Positions 1 through 12,480 of a stretch of DNA of 64,000 nucleotides are shown here, one piece after another. The notes under the pieces were generated by a model. It saw nothing but the letters and a program-made list of their open reading frames with translations, was not told the origin of the DNA and did no database searches. Within the stretch, counting starts at the first letter, position 1; each line of letters begins with the position of its first letter. The DNA comes from Euonymus europaeus (lineage: Eukaryota; Streptophyta; Magnoliopsida; Celastrales; Celastraceae): positions 10,602,001-10,666,000 of the forward strand of contig OY756970.1 of NCBI GenBank assembly GCA_963580455.1. Reading direction: 5' to 3'. The position numbers were made by a program, and so were the translations under genes.

Positions 1-1130
1 TATTATTTTTTTATGTCAAATTTTACGAGTATAAGCTTCCTAGATTATTTCTATGCGAAAACACCAAATTTATAAGACAAATGGACAAAAACGTTAAAAG
101 ATCCTCCATAGAGAGAGTTGAGCAACTTCGAATCATCAAAGTTGCTCGGTGTAGACTTTTTATTGTTCATTTATGTCAAATTTTACGAGTATATGCTTCC
201 TGGATTATTTTGATGCCAAAACCCCAACTATCAGTGACAAATGGATAAAGCCATTAAGATCTACTTCATAGTGAGAGTTGAGCAATTCCGGACCATCAAA
301 GTTGCTCGGTGTACACTTTTTATTGTTTCTTCTATGTCAAATTTTACTAGTATAGGCTTCCTAGATTATTTTGATGCGAAAACACCAACTTTATAAGACA
401 AATGGACAAAAACGTTAAAATATCCTCCATAGAGAGAGTTCAGCAACTTCGAATCATCATAGTTGCTCAGTGTACACTTTTTATTGTTCTTTTATGTCAA
501 ATTTTACGAGAATATGTTTCCAGGATTATTTTGATGCCAAAACCCCAACTATCAATGACAAATGGACAAAACCATTAAAAGCTACTTCATAGTGAGAGTT
601 GAGCAATTCTGGACCATCAAAGTTGCTCGGTGTACACTTTTTATTGTTTCTTCTATGTCACATTTTACGAGTATAAGCTTCCTAGATTATTTCGACGTCA
701 AAAGCCCAAATTTCTTATGACAAATGGACAAAACCGTTTATAGCTCCTCCATAGAGTGAGTTGAGCAACTTCGAATCATCAAAGTTGCTCGGTGTAGACT
801 TTTTATTGTTCATTTATGTCAAATTTTACGAGTATATGCTTCCTGGATTATTTTAATGCCAAAACCCCAACTATCAATGACAAATGGATAAAACCATTAA
901 GATCTACATCATAGTGAGAGTTGAGCAATTCCGGACCATCAAAGTTACTCGGTGTACACTTTTTATTATTCCTTCTATGTCTAATTTTACGAGTATAAGC
1001 TTCCTTGATTATTTCGATGCGAAAACACCAACTTTATAAGACAAATAGACAAAAACGTTAAAAGATCGTCCATAGAGAGAGTTGAGCAACTTCGAATCAT
1101 CAAAGTTGCTCGGTGTACACCTTTTATTGT
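1..1130 (+). repeat. Irregular A/B/C monomers left of HOR-I
   Basis: About seven monomers, mostly alternating A and B, with a C-like copy near 640-730 that reads 'gacgtcaaaagcccaaatt'. Shifting by 2411 bp does not align this stretch with the next block: base 1 is in a type A unit where 2412 is in type B. It is therefore outside HOR-I. Nothing but satellite is seen here. Confidence 0.85.
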
Positions 1131-2374
1131 TCTTTTATGTCAAATTTTACGAGTATATGCTTCTGGGATTATTTTAATTCCAAAACCCAAACTATCAATG
1201 ACAAATGGAAAAAACCGTTAAAAGCTACTTCATAGTGAGAGTTGAGCAATTCGGGACCATCAAAGTTGCTCAATGTAGAATTTTTATTGTTCTTCTATGT
1301 CTAATTGTACGATTTTAAGCTTACGAGATTATTTCGATGCGAAAACACCAACTTTATAAGACAAATGGACAAAAACGTTAAAAGATCCTCCATAGTGAGA
1401 GTTGAGCAACTTTGAATCATCAAAGTTGCTCGGTGTACACTTTTTATTGTTCTTTTATGTCAAATTTTACGAGTATATGATTCCTGGATAATTTTGATGC
1501 CAAAACCCCAACTATCAATGACAAATGGATAAAACCATTAAAAGCTACTTCATAGTGAGAATTGAGCAATTCCGGACCATCAAAGTTGCTCGGTGTACAC
1601 TTTTTATTGTTCATTCTATGTCAAATTTTACGAGTATAAGCTTCCTATATTATTTCGATGCGAAAACACAACCTTTATAAGACAAATGGCCAAAAACATT
1701 AAAAGATCCTCCATAGAGAGAGTTGAGCTACTTCGAATCATCAAAGTTGCTCGGTGGTACAGTTTTTATTGTTCTTTTATGTCAAATTTTACGAGTATAT
1801 GCTTCCTGGATTATTTTGATTCCAAAACCCCAACTATCAATGACAAATGGACAAAACCGTTAAAAGCTACTTCATAGTGAAAGTTGAGCAATTCCGGACC
1901 ATCAAAGTTGCTCACTGTACACTTTTTATTGTTCTTCTATGTCAAATTTTACGTGTATAAGCTTCCAAGATTATTTCGATGCCAAAACCCCAACTTTCTT
2001 GTGACAAATGGACAAAACCGTTTATAGCTCCTCCATAGAGTGAGTTGAGGAACTTCGGACTATCAAAGTAGCTCGGTGTACACTTTTTACTGTTCTTTTA
2101 TGTCAAATTTTACGAGTATATGCTTACTGGATTATTTTGATGCCAAAACCCAAAACCCCAACTATCAATGACAAATGTATAAAACCATTAAAAGCTACTT
2201 CATAGTGAGAGTTGAGCAATTCCGGACCATCAAAGTTCATCGGTGTACACTTTTTATTGTTCCTTCTATGTCAAATTTTACGAGTATAAGCTTCCTAGAT
2301 TATTTCGATGCGAAAACGCCAACTTTATAAGACAAATGGACAAAAACGTTAAAAGATCCTCCATAGAGAGAGTT

Positions 2375-2402
2375 GAGCAACTTCGAATCATCAAAGTTGC
2401 TC
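2375..2402. other. Dyad symmetry in type A monomer (9-bp arms)
   Basis: Arms 'gagcaactt' (2375-2383) and 'aagttgctc' (2394-2402) are perfect reverse complements around a 10-nt loop. The same arms occur in most A and C monomers; in C the loop reads 'cggactatca'. In type B the arms shrink to 6 bp ('gagcaa' and 'ttgctc'), and in type D they are also weakened. This is one representative of a feature repeated through the window. Any structural role, such as cruciform extrusion, is inference. Confidence 0.85.
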
Positions 2403-2556
2403 GGTGTACACTTTTTATTGTTCTTTTATGTCAAATTTTACGAGTATATGCTTCCTGGATTATTTTGATGCCAAAACCCCAACTATCAATGACAAATGGA
2501 TAAAACCACTAAAAGCTACTTCATAGTGAGAGTTGAGCTATTCCGGACCATCAAAG
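2397..2556 (+). repeat. Prototype type B monomer (160 bp)
   Basis: This copy is 160 bp between 'ttgctcgg' blocks. Type B is recognised by 'atatgcttcctgg' in place of the AAGCTT of type A, 'gattattttgatgcc', 'ccaactatcaatgac', 'aaaagctacttcatag' and a terminal 'gagcaattccggaccatc'. B next to A makes a 321-bp dimer. The AAGCTT difference predicts that HindIII-type sites fall about once per A/B dimer and not once per monomer. Confidence 0.92.
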
Positions 2557-3541
2557 TTGCTCGGTGTACACTTTTTATTGTTCGTTCTATGTCTAATTTT
2601 ACGAGTATAAGCTTCCTAGATTATTTCGATGCGAAAACACCAACTTTATAAGACAAATAGACAAAAACGTTAAAAGATCCTCCATCGAGAGAGTTGAGCA
2701 ACTTCGAATCATCAAAGTGTCTCGGTGTACACTTTTTATTGTTCTTTTATGTCAAATTTTACGAGTATATGCTTCCGGGATTATTTTGATTCCAAAACCC
2801 ATACTATCAATGACAAATGGACAAAACCGTTAAAAGCTACTTCATAGTGAGAGTTGAGCAATTCTGGACCATCAAAGTTGCTCCATGTAGACTTTTTATT
2901 GTTCTTCTATGTCTAATTTTACGAGTATAAGCTTACGAGATTATTTCGATGCGAAAAAAACAACTTTATAAGACAAATGGAAAAAAACGTTAATAGATCC
3001 TCCATAGTGAGAGTTGAGCAACTTCGAATCATCAAAGTTGCTCGGTGTACACTTTTTATTGTTCTTTTATGTCAAATTTTACGAGTATATGATTCCTGGA
3101 TTATTTTGATGCCAAAACCCGAACTTTATAAGACAAATGGACAAAAACGTTAAAAGATCCTCCATAGAGAGAGTTGAGCAACTTCGAATCATCAAAGTTG
3201 CTCGGTGTACATTTTTTATTGTTCTTTTATATCAAATTTTACGAGTATATGCCTCCGGGATTAGTTTGGTGCCAAAAGCCCAACTATCAATGACAAATGG
3301 ATAAACCATTAAAAGCTACTTCATAGTGAGAGTTGATCAATTCCAGACCATCAAAGTTTCTCGGTGTACACTTTTTATTGTTCATTCTATGTCAAATTTT
3401 ACGAGTATAAGCTTCCTAGATTATTTCGATGCGAAAACATCAACTTTATAAGACAAATGGACAAAAATGTTAAAAGATCCTCCATAGAGAGAGTTGAGCA
3501 ACTTCGAATCATCAAAGTTGCTCAGTGTACACTTTTATTGT

Positions 3542-5952
3542 TCTTTTATGTCAAATTTTACGAGTATATGCTTCTGGGATTATTTTAATTCCAAAACCCA
3601 AACTATCAATGACAAACGGAAAAAACCGTTAAAAGCTACTTCATAGTGAGAGTTGAGCAATTCGGGACAATCAAAGTTGCTCAATGTAGAATTTTTATTG
3701 TTCTTCTATGTCTAATTGTACGATTTTAAGCTTACGAGATTATTTCGATGCGAAAACACCAACTTTATAAGACAAATGGACAAAAACGTTAAAAGATCCT
3801 CCATAGTGAGAGTTGAGCAACTTTGAATCATCAAAGTTGCTCGGTGTACACTTTTTATTGTTCTTTTATGTCAAATTTTACGAGTATATGATTCCTGGAT
3901 AATTTTGATGCCAAAACCCCAACTATCAATGACAAATGGATAAAACCATTAAAAGCTACTTCATAGTGAGAATTGAGCAATTCCGGACCATCAAAGTTGC
4001 TCGGTGTACACTTTTTATTGTTCATTCTATGTCAAATTTTACGAGTATAAGCTTCCTATATTATTTCGATGCGAAAACACAACCTTTATAAGACAAATGG
4101 CCAAAAACATTAAAAGATCCTCCATAGAGAGAGTTGAGCTACTTCGAATCATCAAAGTTGCTCGGTGGTACAGTTTTTATTGTTCTTTTATGTCAAATTT
4201 TACGAGTATATGCTTCCTGGATTATTTTGATTCCAAAACCCCAACTATCAATGACAAATGGACAAAACCGTTAAAAGCTACTTCATAGTGAAAGTTGAGC
4301 AATTCCGGACCATCAAAGTTGCTCACTGTACACTTTTTATTGTTCTTCTATGTCAAATTTTACGTGTATAAGCTTCCAAGATTATTTCGATGCCAAAACC
4401 CCAACTTTCTTGTGACAAATGGACAAAACCGTTTATAGCTCCTCCATAGAGTGAGTTGAGGAACTTCGGACTATCAAAGTAGCTCGGTGTACACTTTTTA
4501 CTGTTCTTTTATGTCAAATTTTACGAGTATATGCTTACTGGATTATTTTGATGCCAAAACCCAAAACCCCAACTATCAATGACAAATGTATAAAACCATT
4601 AAAAGCTACTTCATAGTGAGAGTTGAGCAATTCCGGACCATCAAAGTTCATCGGTGTACACTTTTTATTGTTCCTTCTATGTCAAATTTTACGAGTATAA
4701 GCTTCCTAGATTATTTCGATGCGAAAACGCCAACTTTATAAGACAAATGGACAAAAACGTTAAAAGATCCTCCATAGAGAGAGTTGAGCAACTTCGAATC
4801 ATCAAAGTTGCTCGGTGTACACTTTTTATTGTTCTTTTATGTCAAATTTTACGAGTATATGCTTCCTGGATTATTTTGATGCCAAAACCCCAACTATCAA
4901 TGACAAATGGATAAAACCACTAAAAGCTACTTCATAGTGAGAGTTGAGCTATTCCGGACCATCAAAGTTGCTCGGTGTACACTTTTTATTGTTCGTTCTA
5001 TGTCTAATTTTACGAGTATAAGCTTCCTAGATTATTTCGATGCGAAAACACCAACTTTATAAGACAAATAGACAAAAACGTTAAAAGATCCTCCATCGAG
5101 AGAGTTGAGCAACTTCGAATCATCAAAGTGTCTCGGTGTACACTTTTTATTGTTCTTTTATGTCAAATTTTACGAGTATATGCTTCCGGGATTATTTTGA
5201 TTCCAAAACCCATACTATCAATGACAAATGGACAAAACCGTTAAAAGCTACTTCATAGTGAGAGTTGAGCAATTCTGGACCATCAAAGTTGCTCCATGTA
5301 GACTTTTTATTGTTCTTCTATGTCTAATTTTACGAGTATAAGCTTACGAGATTATTTCGATGCGAAAAAAACAACTTTATAAGACAAATGGAAAAAAACG
5401 TTAATAGATCCTCCATAGTGAGAGTTGAGCAACTTCGAATCATCAAAGTTGCTCGGTGTACACTTTTTATTGTTCTTTTATGTCAAATTTTACGAGTATA
5501 TGATTCCTGGATTATTTTGATGCCAAAACCCGAACTTTATAAGACAAATGGACAAAAACGTTAAAAGATCCTCCATAGAGAGAGTTGAGCAACTTCGAAT
5601 CATCAAAGTTGCTCGGTGTACATTTTTTATTGTTCTTTTATATCAAATTTTACGAGTATATGCCTCCGGGATTAGTTTGGTGCCAAAAGCCCAACTATCA
5701 ATGACAAATGGATAAACCATTAAAAGCTACTTCATAGTGAGAGTTGATCAATTCCAGACCATCAAAGTTTCTCGGTGTACACTTTTTATTGTTCATTCTA
5801 TGTCAAATTTTACGAGTATAAGCTTCCTAGATTATTTCGATGCGAAAACATCAACTTTATAAGACAAATGGACAAAAATGTTAAAAGATCCTCCATAGAG
5901 AGAGTTGAGCAACTTCGAATCATCAAAGTTGCTCAGTGTACACTTTTATTGT
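3542..5952 (+). repeat. HOR-I copy 2 (2411 bp)
   Basis: Same 15-monomer order as copy 1, with the 8-bp insertion at about 4554-4570. It shares 'aaccactaaaag' (about 4917) with copy 1 only, and 'ttcgggacaatc' (about 3661) with the start of copy 3 only. It has a private 'gacaaacgga' at about 3611. Near-identity suggests recent duplication. Confidence 0.9.
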
Positions 5953-8363
5953 TCTTTTATGTCAAATTTTACGAGTATATGCTTCTGGGATTATTTTAAT
6001 TCCAAAACCCAAACTATCAATGACAAATGGAAAAAACCGTTAAAAGCTACTTCATAGTGAGAGTTGAGCAATTCGGGACAATCAAAGTTGCTCAATGTAG
6101 AATTTTTATTGTTCTTCTATGTCTAATTGTACGATTTTAAGCTTACGAGATTATTTCGATGCGAAAACACCAACTTTATAAGACAAATGGACAAAAACGT
6201 TAAAAGATCCTCCATAGTGAGAGTTGAGCAACTTTGAATCATCAAAGTTGCTCGGTGTACACTTTTTATTGTTCTTTTATGTCAAATTTTACGAGTATAT
6301 GATTCCTGGATAATTTTGATGCCAAAACCCCAACTATCAATGACAAATGGATAAAACCATTAAAAGCTACTTCATAGTGAGAATTGAGCAATTCCGGACC
6401 ATCAAAGTTGCTCGGTGTACACTTTTTATTGTTCATTCTATGTCAAATTTTACGAGTATAAGCTTCCTATATTATTTCGATGCGAAAACACAACCTTTAT
6501 AAGACAAATGGCCAAAAACATTAAAAGATCCTCCATAGAGAGAGTTGAGCTACTTCGAATCATCAAAGTTGCTCGGTGGTACAGTTTTTATTGTTCTTTT
6601 ATGTCAAATTTTACGAGTATATGCTTCCTGGATTATTTTGATTCCAAAACCCCAACTATCAATGACAAATGGACAAAACCGTTAAAAGCTACTTCATAGT
6701 GAAAGTTGAGCAATTCCGGACCATCAAAGTTGCTCACTGTACACTTTTTATTGTTCTTCTATGTCAAATTTTACGTGTATAAGCTTCCAAGATTATTTCG
6801 ATGCCAAAACCCCAACTTTCTTGTGACAAATGGACAAAACCGTTTATAGCTCCTCCATAGAGTGAGTTGAGGAACTTCGGACTATCAAAGTAGCTCGGTG
6901 TACACTTTTTACTGTTCTTTTATGTCAAATTTTACGAGTATATGCTTACTGGATTATTTTGATGCCAAAACCCAAAACCCCAACTATCAATGACAAATGT
7001 ATAAAACCATTAAAAGCTACTTCATAGTGAGAGTTGAGCAATTCCGGACCATCAAAGTTCATCGGTGTACACTTTTTATTGTTCCTTCTATGTCAAATTT
7101 TACGAGTATAAGCTTCCTAGATTATTTCGATGCGAAAACGCCAACTTTATAAGACAAATGGACAAAAACGTTAAAAGATCCTCCATAGAGAGAGTTGAGC
7201 AACTTCGAATCATCAAAGTTGCTCGGTGTACACTTTTTATTGTTCTTTTATGTCAAATTTTACGAGTATATGCTTCCTGGATTATTTTGATGCCAAAACC
7301 CCAACTATCAATGACAAATGGATAAAACCATTAAAAGCTACTTCATAGTGAGAGTTGAGCTATTCCGGACCATCAAAGTTGCTCGGTGTACACTTTTATT
7401 GTTCGTTCTATGTCTAATTTTACGAGTATAAGCTTCCTAGATTATTTCGATGCGAAAACACCAACTTTATAAGACAAATAGACAAAAACGTTAAAAGATC
7501 CTCCATCGAGAGAGTTGAGCAACTTCGAATCATCAAAGTGTCTCGGTGTACACTTTTTATTGTTCTTTTATGTCAAATTTTACGAGTATATGCTTCCGGG
7601 ATTATTTTGATTCCAAAACCCATACTATCAATGACAAATGGACAAAACCGTTAAAAGCTACTTCATAGTGAGAGTTGAGCAATTCTGGACCATCAAAGTT
7701 GCTCCATGTAGACTTTTTATTGTTCTTCTATGTCTAATTTTACGAGTATAAGCTTACGAGATTATTTCGATGCGAAAAAAACAACTTTATAAGACAAATG
7801 GAAAAAAACGTTAATAGATCCTCCATAGTGAGAGTTGAGCAACTTCGAATCATCAAAGTTGCTCGGTGTACACTTTTTATTGTTCTTTTATGTCAAATTT
7901 TACGAGTATATGATTCCTGGATTATTTTGATGCCAAAACCCGAACTTTATAAGACAAATGGACAAAAACGTTAAAAGATCCTCCATAGAGAGAGTTGAGC
8001 AACTTCGAATCATCAAAGTTGCTCGGTGTACATTTTTTATTGTTCTTTTATATTAAAAATTTACGAGTATATGCCTCCGGGATTAGTTTGGTGCCAAAAG
8101 CCCAACTATCAATGACAAATGGATAAACCATTAAAAGCTACTTCATAGTGAGAGTTGATCAATTCCAGACCATCAAAGTTTCTCGGTGTACACTTTTTAT
8201 TGTTCATTCTATGTCAAATTTTACGAGTATAAGCTTCCTAGATTATTTCGATGCGAAAACATCAACTTTATAAGACAAATGGACAAAAATGTTAAAAGAT
8301 CCTCCATAGAGAGAGTTGAGCAACTTCGAATCATCAAAGTTGCTCAGTGTACACTTTTATTGT
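5953..8363 (+). repeat. HOR-I copy 3 (2411 bp)
   Basis: Same monomer order. It shares 'cttgtgac' (about 6830) with copies 1 and 2 against 'cttatgac' in copy 4. Two private indels cancel: a T lost in 'cacttttattgttcg' near 7391 and a base gained in 'tatattaaaaattta' near 8051, so the unit remains 2411 bp. Confidence 0.9.
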
Positions 8364-10774
8364 TCTTTTATGTCAAATTTTACGAGTATATGCTTCTGGG
8401 ATTATTTTAATTCCAAAACCCAAACTATCAATGACAAATGGAAAAAACCGTTAAAAGCTACTTCAGAGTGAGAGTTGAGCAATTCGGGTTCATCAAAGTT
8501 GCTCAATGTAGAATTTTTATTGTTCTTCTATGTCTAATTGTACGATTTTAAGCTTACGAGATTATTTCGATGCGAAAACACCAACTTTATAAGACAAATG
8601 GACAAAAACGTTAAAAGATCCTCCATAGTGAGAGTTGAGCAACTTTGAATCATCAAAGTTGCTCGGTGTACACTTTTTATTGTTCTTTTATGTCAAATTT
8701 TACGAGTATATGATTCTTGGATAATTTTGATGCCAAAACCCCAACTATCAATGACAAATGGATAAAACCATTAAAAGCTACTTCATAGTGAGAATTGAGC
8801 AATTCCGGACCATCAAAGTTGCTCGGTGTACACTTTTTATTGTTCCTTCTATGTCAAATTTTACGAGTATAAGCTTCCTAGATTATTTCGATGCGAAAAC
8901 ACAACCTTTATAAGACAAATGGCCAAAAACATTAAAAGATCCTCCATAGAGAGAGTTGAGCTACTTCGAATCATCAAAGTTGCTCGGTGGTACAGTTTTT
9001 ATTGTTCTTTTATGTCAAATTTTACGAGTATATGCTTCCTGGATTATTTTGATTCCAAAAGCCCAACTATCAATGACAAATGGACAAAACCGTTAAAATC
9101 TACTTCATAGTGAAAGTTGAGCAATTCCGGACCATCAAAGTTGCTCACTGTACACTTTTTATTGTTCTTCTATGTCAAATTTTACGTGTATAAGCTTCCA
9201 AGATTATTTCGATGCCAAAACCCCAACTTTCTTATGACAAATGGACAAAACCGTTTATAGCTCCTCCATAGAGTGAGTTGAGGAACTTCGGACTATCAAA
9301 GTAGCTCGGTGTACACTTTTTACTGTTCTTTTATGTCAAATTTTACGAGTATATGCTTACTGGATTATTTTGATGCCAAAACCCAAAACCCCAACTATCA
9401 ATGACAAATGTATAAAACCATTAAAAGCTACTTCATAGTGAGAGTTGAGCAATTCCGGACCATCAAAGTTCATCGGTGTACACTTTTTATTGTTCCTTCT
9501 ATGTCAAATTTTACGAGTATAAGCTTCCTAGATTATTTCGATGCGAAAACGCCAACTTTATAAGACAAATGGACAAAAACGTTAAAAGATCCTCCATAGA
9601 GAGAGTTGAGCAACTTCGAATCATCAAAGTTGCTCGGTGTACACTTTTTATTGTTCTTTTATGTCAAATTTTACGAGTATATGCTTCCTGGATTATTTTG
9701 ATGCCAAAACCCCAACTATCAATGAAAAATGGATAAAACCATTAAAAGCTACTTCATAGTGAGAGTTGAGCTATTTCGGACCATCAAAGTTGCTCGGTGT
9801 ACACTTTTTATTGTTCGTTCTATGTCTAATTTTACGAGTATAAGCTTCCTAGATTATTTCGATGCGAAAACACCAACTTTATAAGACAAATAGACAAAAA
9901 CGTTAAAAGATCCTACATCGAGAGAGTTGAGCAACTTCGAATCATCAAAGTGTCTCGGTGTACACTTTTTATTGTTCTTTTATGTCAAATTTTACGAGTA
10001 TATGCTTCCGGGATTATTTTGATTCCAAAACCCATACTATCAATGACAAATGGACAAAACCGTTAAAAGCTACTTCATAGTGAGAGTTGAGCAATTCTGG
10101 ACCATCAAAGTTGCTCCATGTAGACTTTTTATTGTTCTTCTATGTCTAATTTTACGAGTATAAGCTTACGAGATTATTTCGATGCGAAAAAAACAACTTT
10201 GTAAGACAAATGGACAAAAACGTTAAAAGATCCTCCATAGTGAGAGTTGAGCAACTTCGAATCATCAAAGTTGCTCGGTGTACACTTTTTATTGTTCTTT
10301 TATGTCAAATTTTACGAGTATATGATTCCTGGATTATTTTGATGCCAAAACCCCAACTTTATAAGACAAATGGACAAAAACGTTAAAAGATCCTCCATAG
10401 AGAGAGTTGAGCAACTTCGAATCATCAAAGTTGCTCGGTGTACATTTTTTATTGTTCTTTTATATCAAATTTTACGAGTATATGCCTCCGGGATTAGTTT
10501 GGTGCCAAAAGCCCAACTATCAATGACAAATGGATAAACCATTAAAAGCTACTTCATAGTGAGAGTTGATCAATTCCAGACCATCAAAGTTTCTCGGTGT
10601 ACACTTTTTATTGTTCATTCTATGTCAAATTTTACGAGTATAGGCTTCCTAGATTATTTCGATGCGAAAACATCAACTTTATAAGACAAATGGACAAAAA
10701 TGTTAAAAGATCCTCCATAGAGAGAGTTGAGCAACTTCGAATCATCAAAGTTGCTCAGTGTACACTTTTATTGT
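8364..10774 (+). repeat. HOR-I copy 4 (2411 bp), most diverged
   Basis: Same order, but with the largest number of differences: 'cttatgac' at about 9232, 'gttccttctatg' and 'cctagatt' near 8842-8882 where copies 1-3 have 'gttcattctatg' and 'cctatatt', 'gtaagacaaatggac' near 10201, and 'caatgaaaaatgg' near 9721. Homology ends by about 10806, where 'cttcctgg' replaces the expected 'cttctggg', so there are exactly four copies. Confidence 0.9.
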
Positions 10775-10775
10775 T

Positions 10776-12480
10776 CTTTTATGTCAAATTTTACGAGTAT
10801 ATGCTTCCTGGATTATTTTGATGCCAAAACCCCAACTATCAATGACAAATGGACAAAACCGTTAAAAACTACTTCATAGTGAGAGTTGAGCAATTCCGGA
10901 CCATCAAAGTTGCTCGGTGTACAATTTTTATTGTTCTTCTATGTCAAATTTTACGAGTATAAGCTTCCTAGATTATTTCGACGCCAAAACCCAACTTTCA
11001 TATAACAAATGGACAAAAACGTTAAAAGATCCCCCATAGAGAGAGTTGAGCAACTAAGAAATCATCAAAATTGCTCGGTGAACACTTTTTATTGTTCTTT
11101 TATGTCAAATTTTTCGAGTATATGCTTCCTGGATTATTTTGATGCCAAAACCCCAACTATCAATGACAAATGGATAAAACCATTAAAAGCTACTTCATAG
11201 TGAGAGTTGAGCTATTCCGGACCATCAAAGTTGCTCGGTGTACACTTTTTATTGTTCGTTTTATGTCTAATTTTACGAGTATAAGATTCCTAGATTATTT
11301 CGATGCGAAAACACCAACTTTTTAAGACAAATAGACAAAAACGTTAAAAGATCCTCCATAGAGAGAGTTGAGCAACTTCGAATCATCAAAGTGTCTCGGT
11401 GTACTCTTTTTATTGTTCTTTTATGTCAAATTTTACGAGTATATGCTTCCGGGATTATTTTGATTCCAAAACCCAAACTATCAATGACAAATGGACAAAA
11501 CCGTTAAAAGCTACTTCATAGTGAGAGTTGAGCAATTCCGGACCATCAAAGTTGCTCCATGTAGACTTTTTATTGTTCTTCTATGTCTAATTTTACGAGT
11601 ATAAGCTTACGAGATTATTTCGATGCGAAAACACCAACTTTATAAGAAAAGTGGACAAAAACGTTAAAAGATCTTCATAGTGAGAGTTGAGCAATTCCGG
11701 ACCATCAAAGTTGCTCGGTGTACAATTTTTATTGTTCTTCTATGTCAAATTTTACGAGTATAAGCTTCCTAGATTATTTCGACGCCAATCCCAACTTTCA
11801 TATAACAAATGGACAAAAACGTTAAAAGATCCTCCATAGAGAGAGTTGAGCAACTAAGAAATCATCAAAATTGCTCGGTGTACACATTTTATTGTTCTTT
11901 TATGTCAAATTTTTCGAGTATATGCTTCCTGGATTATTTTGATGCCAAAACCCCAACTATCAATGACAAATGGATAAAACCATTAAAAACTACTTCATAG
12001 TGAGAGTTGAGCAATTCCAGACCATCGAAGTTTCTCGGTGTACACTTTTTATTGTTCATTCTATGTCAAATTTTACGAGTATAAGCTTCCTAGATTATTT
12101 CGATGAGAAAACACCAACTTTATAAGACAAATGGACAAAAATGTTAAAAGATCCTCCATAGAGAGAGTTGAGCAAATTCGAATCATCAAAGTTGCTCGGT
12201 GTACACTTTTTATTGTTCTTTTATGTCAAATTTTACGAGTATATGCTTCTTGGATTATTTTGATGCCAAAACCCCAACTATCAATGACAAATGGACAAAA
12301 CCGTTAAAAACTACTTCATAGTGAGAGTTGAGCAATTCCGGACCATCAAAGTTGCTCGGTGTAAACTTTTTATTGTTCTTCTATGTCAAATTTTACGAGT
12401 ATATACTTCCTAGATTATTTCGATGCCAAAACCCAAACTGTCTTATGACAACTGGACAAAACTATTTATAGCTCCTCCAT
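10776..12480 (+). repeat. Irregular A/B/D monomers with an 800-bp-spaced duplication
   Basis: Segments at about 10920-11200 and 11720-12000 correspond at an offset of about 800 bp (five monomers). Both contain the rare 'caactttcatataac' and the D-type 'actaagaaatcatc' end. They differ at several bases, for example 'cccccatag' against 'cctccatag'. Near 11665-11690 an A-to-B switch reads 'aaaagatcttcatagtg', shorter than either parent. No gene is seen. Confidence 0.8.

Larger units (their letters stand above)
1131..3541 (+). repeat. HOR-I copy 1 (2411 bp, 15 monomers)
   Basis: Reading monomer types from the left gives B A B A B C B* A B A B A (B/A) B A, 15 units. B* carries an 8-bp duplication giving 'ccaaaacccaaaacccc' at about 2143-2159, and B/A is a chimera at about 3110-3130. 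Landmarks recur at exactly +2411 in copy 2. Homology to the other copies begins between about 1120 and 1160. Confidence 0.9.

Noticed and set aside
2371..2402. CENP-B box in the 'cttcgaatcatc' / 'cttcggactatc' region
   Set aside because: The first half fits the pattern (TTCG, four bases, A), but 'aaag' stands where CGGG is required, in all A and C monomers inspected. No full match was seen on either strand.
3112..3130. B-to-A switch in HOR-I as a possible insertion site of another element
   Set aside because: Monomer phase and length are kept and no foreign bases are present; it is a recombinant monomer.
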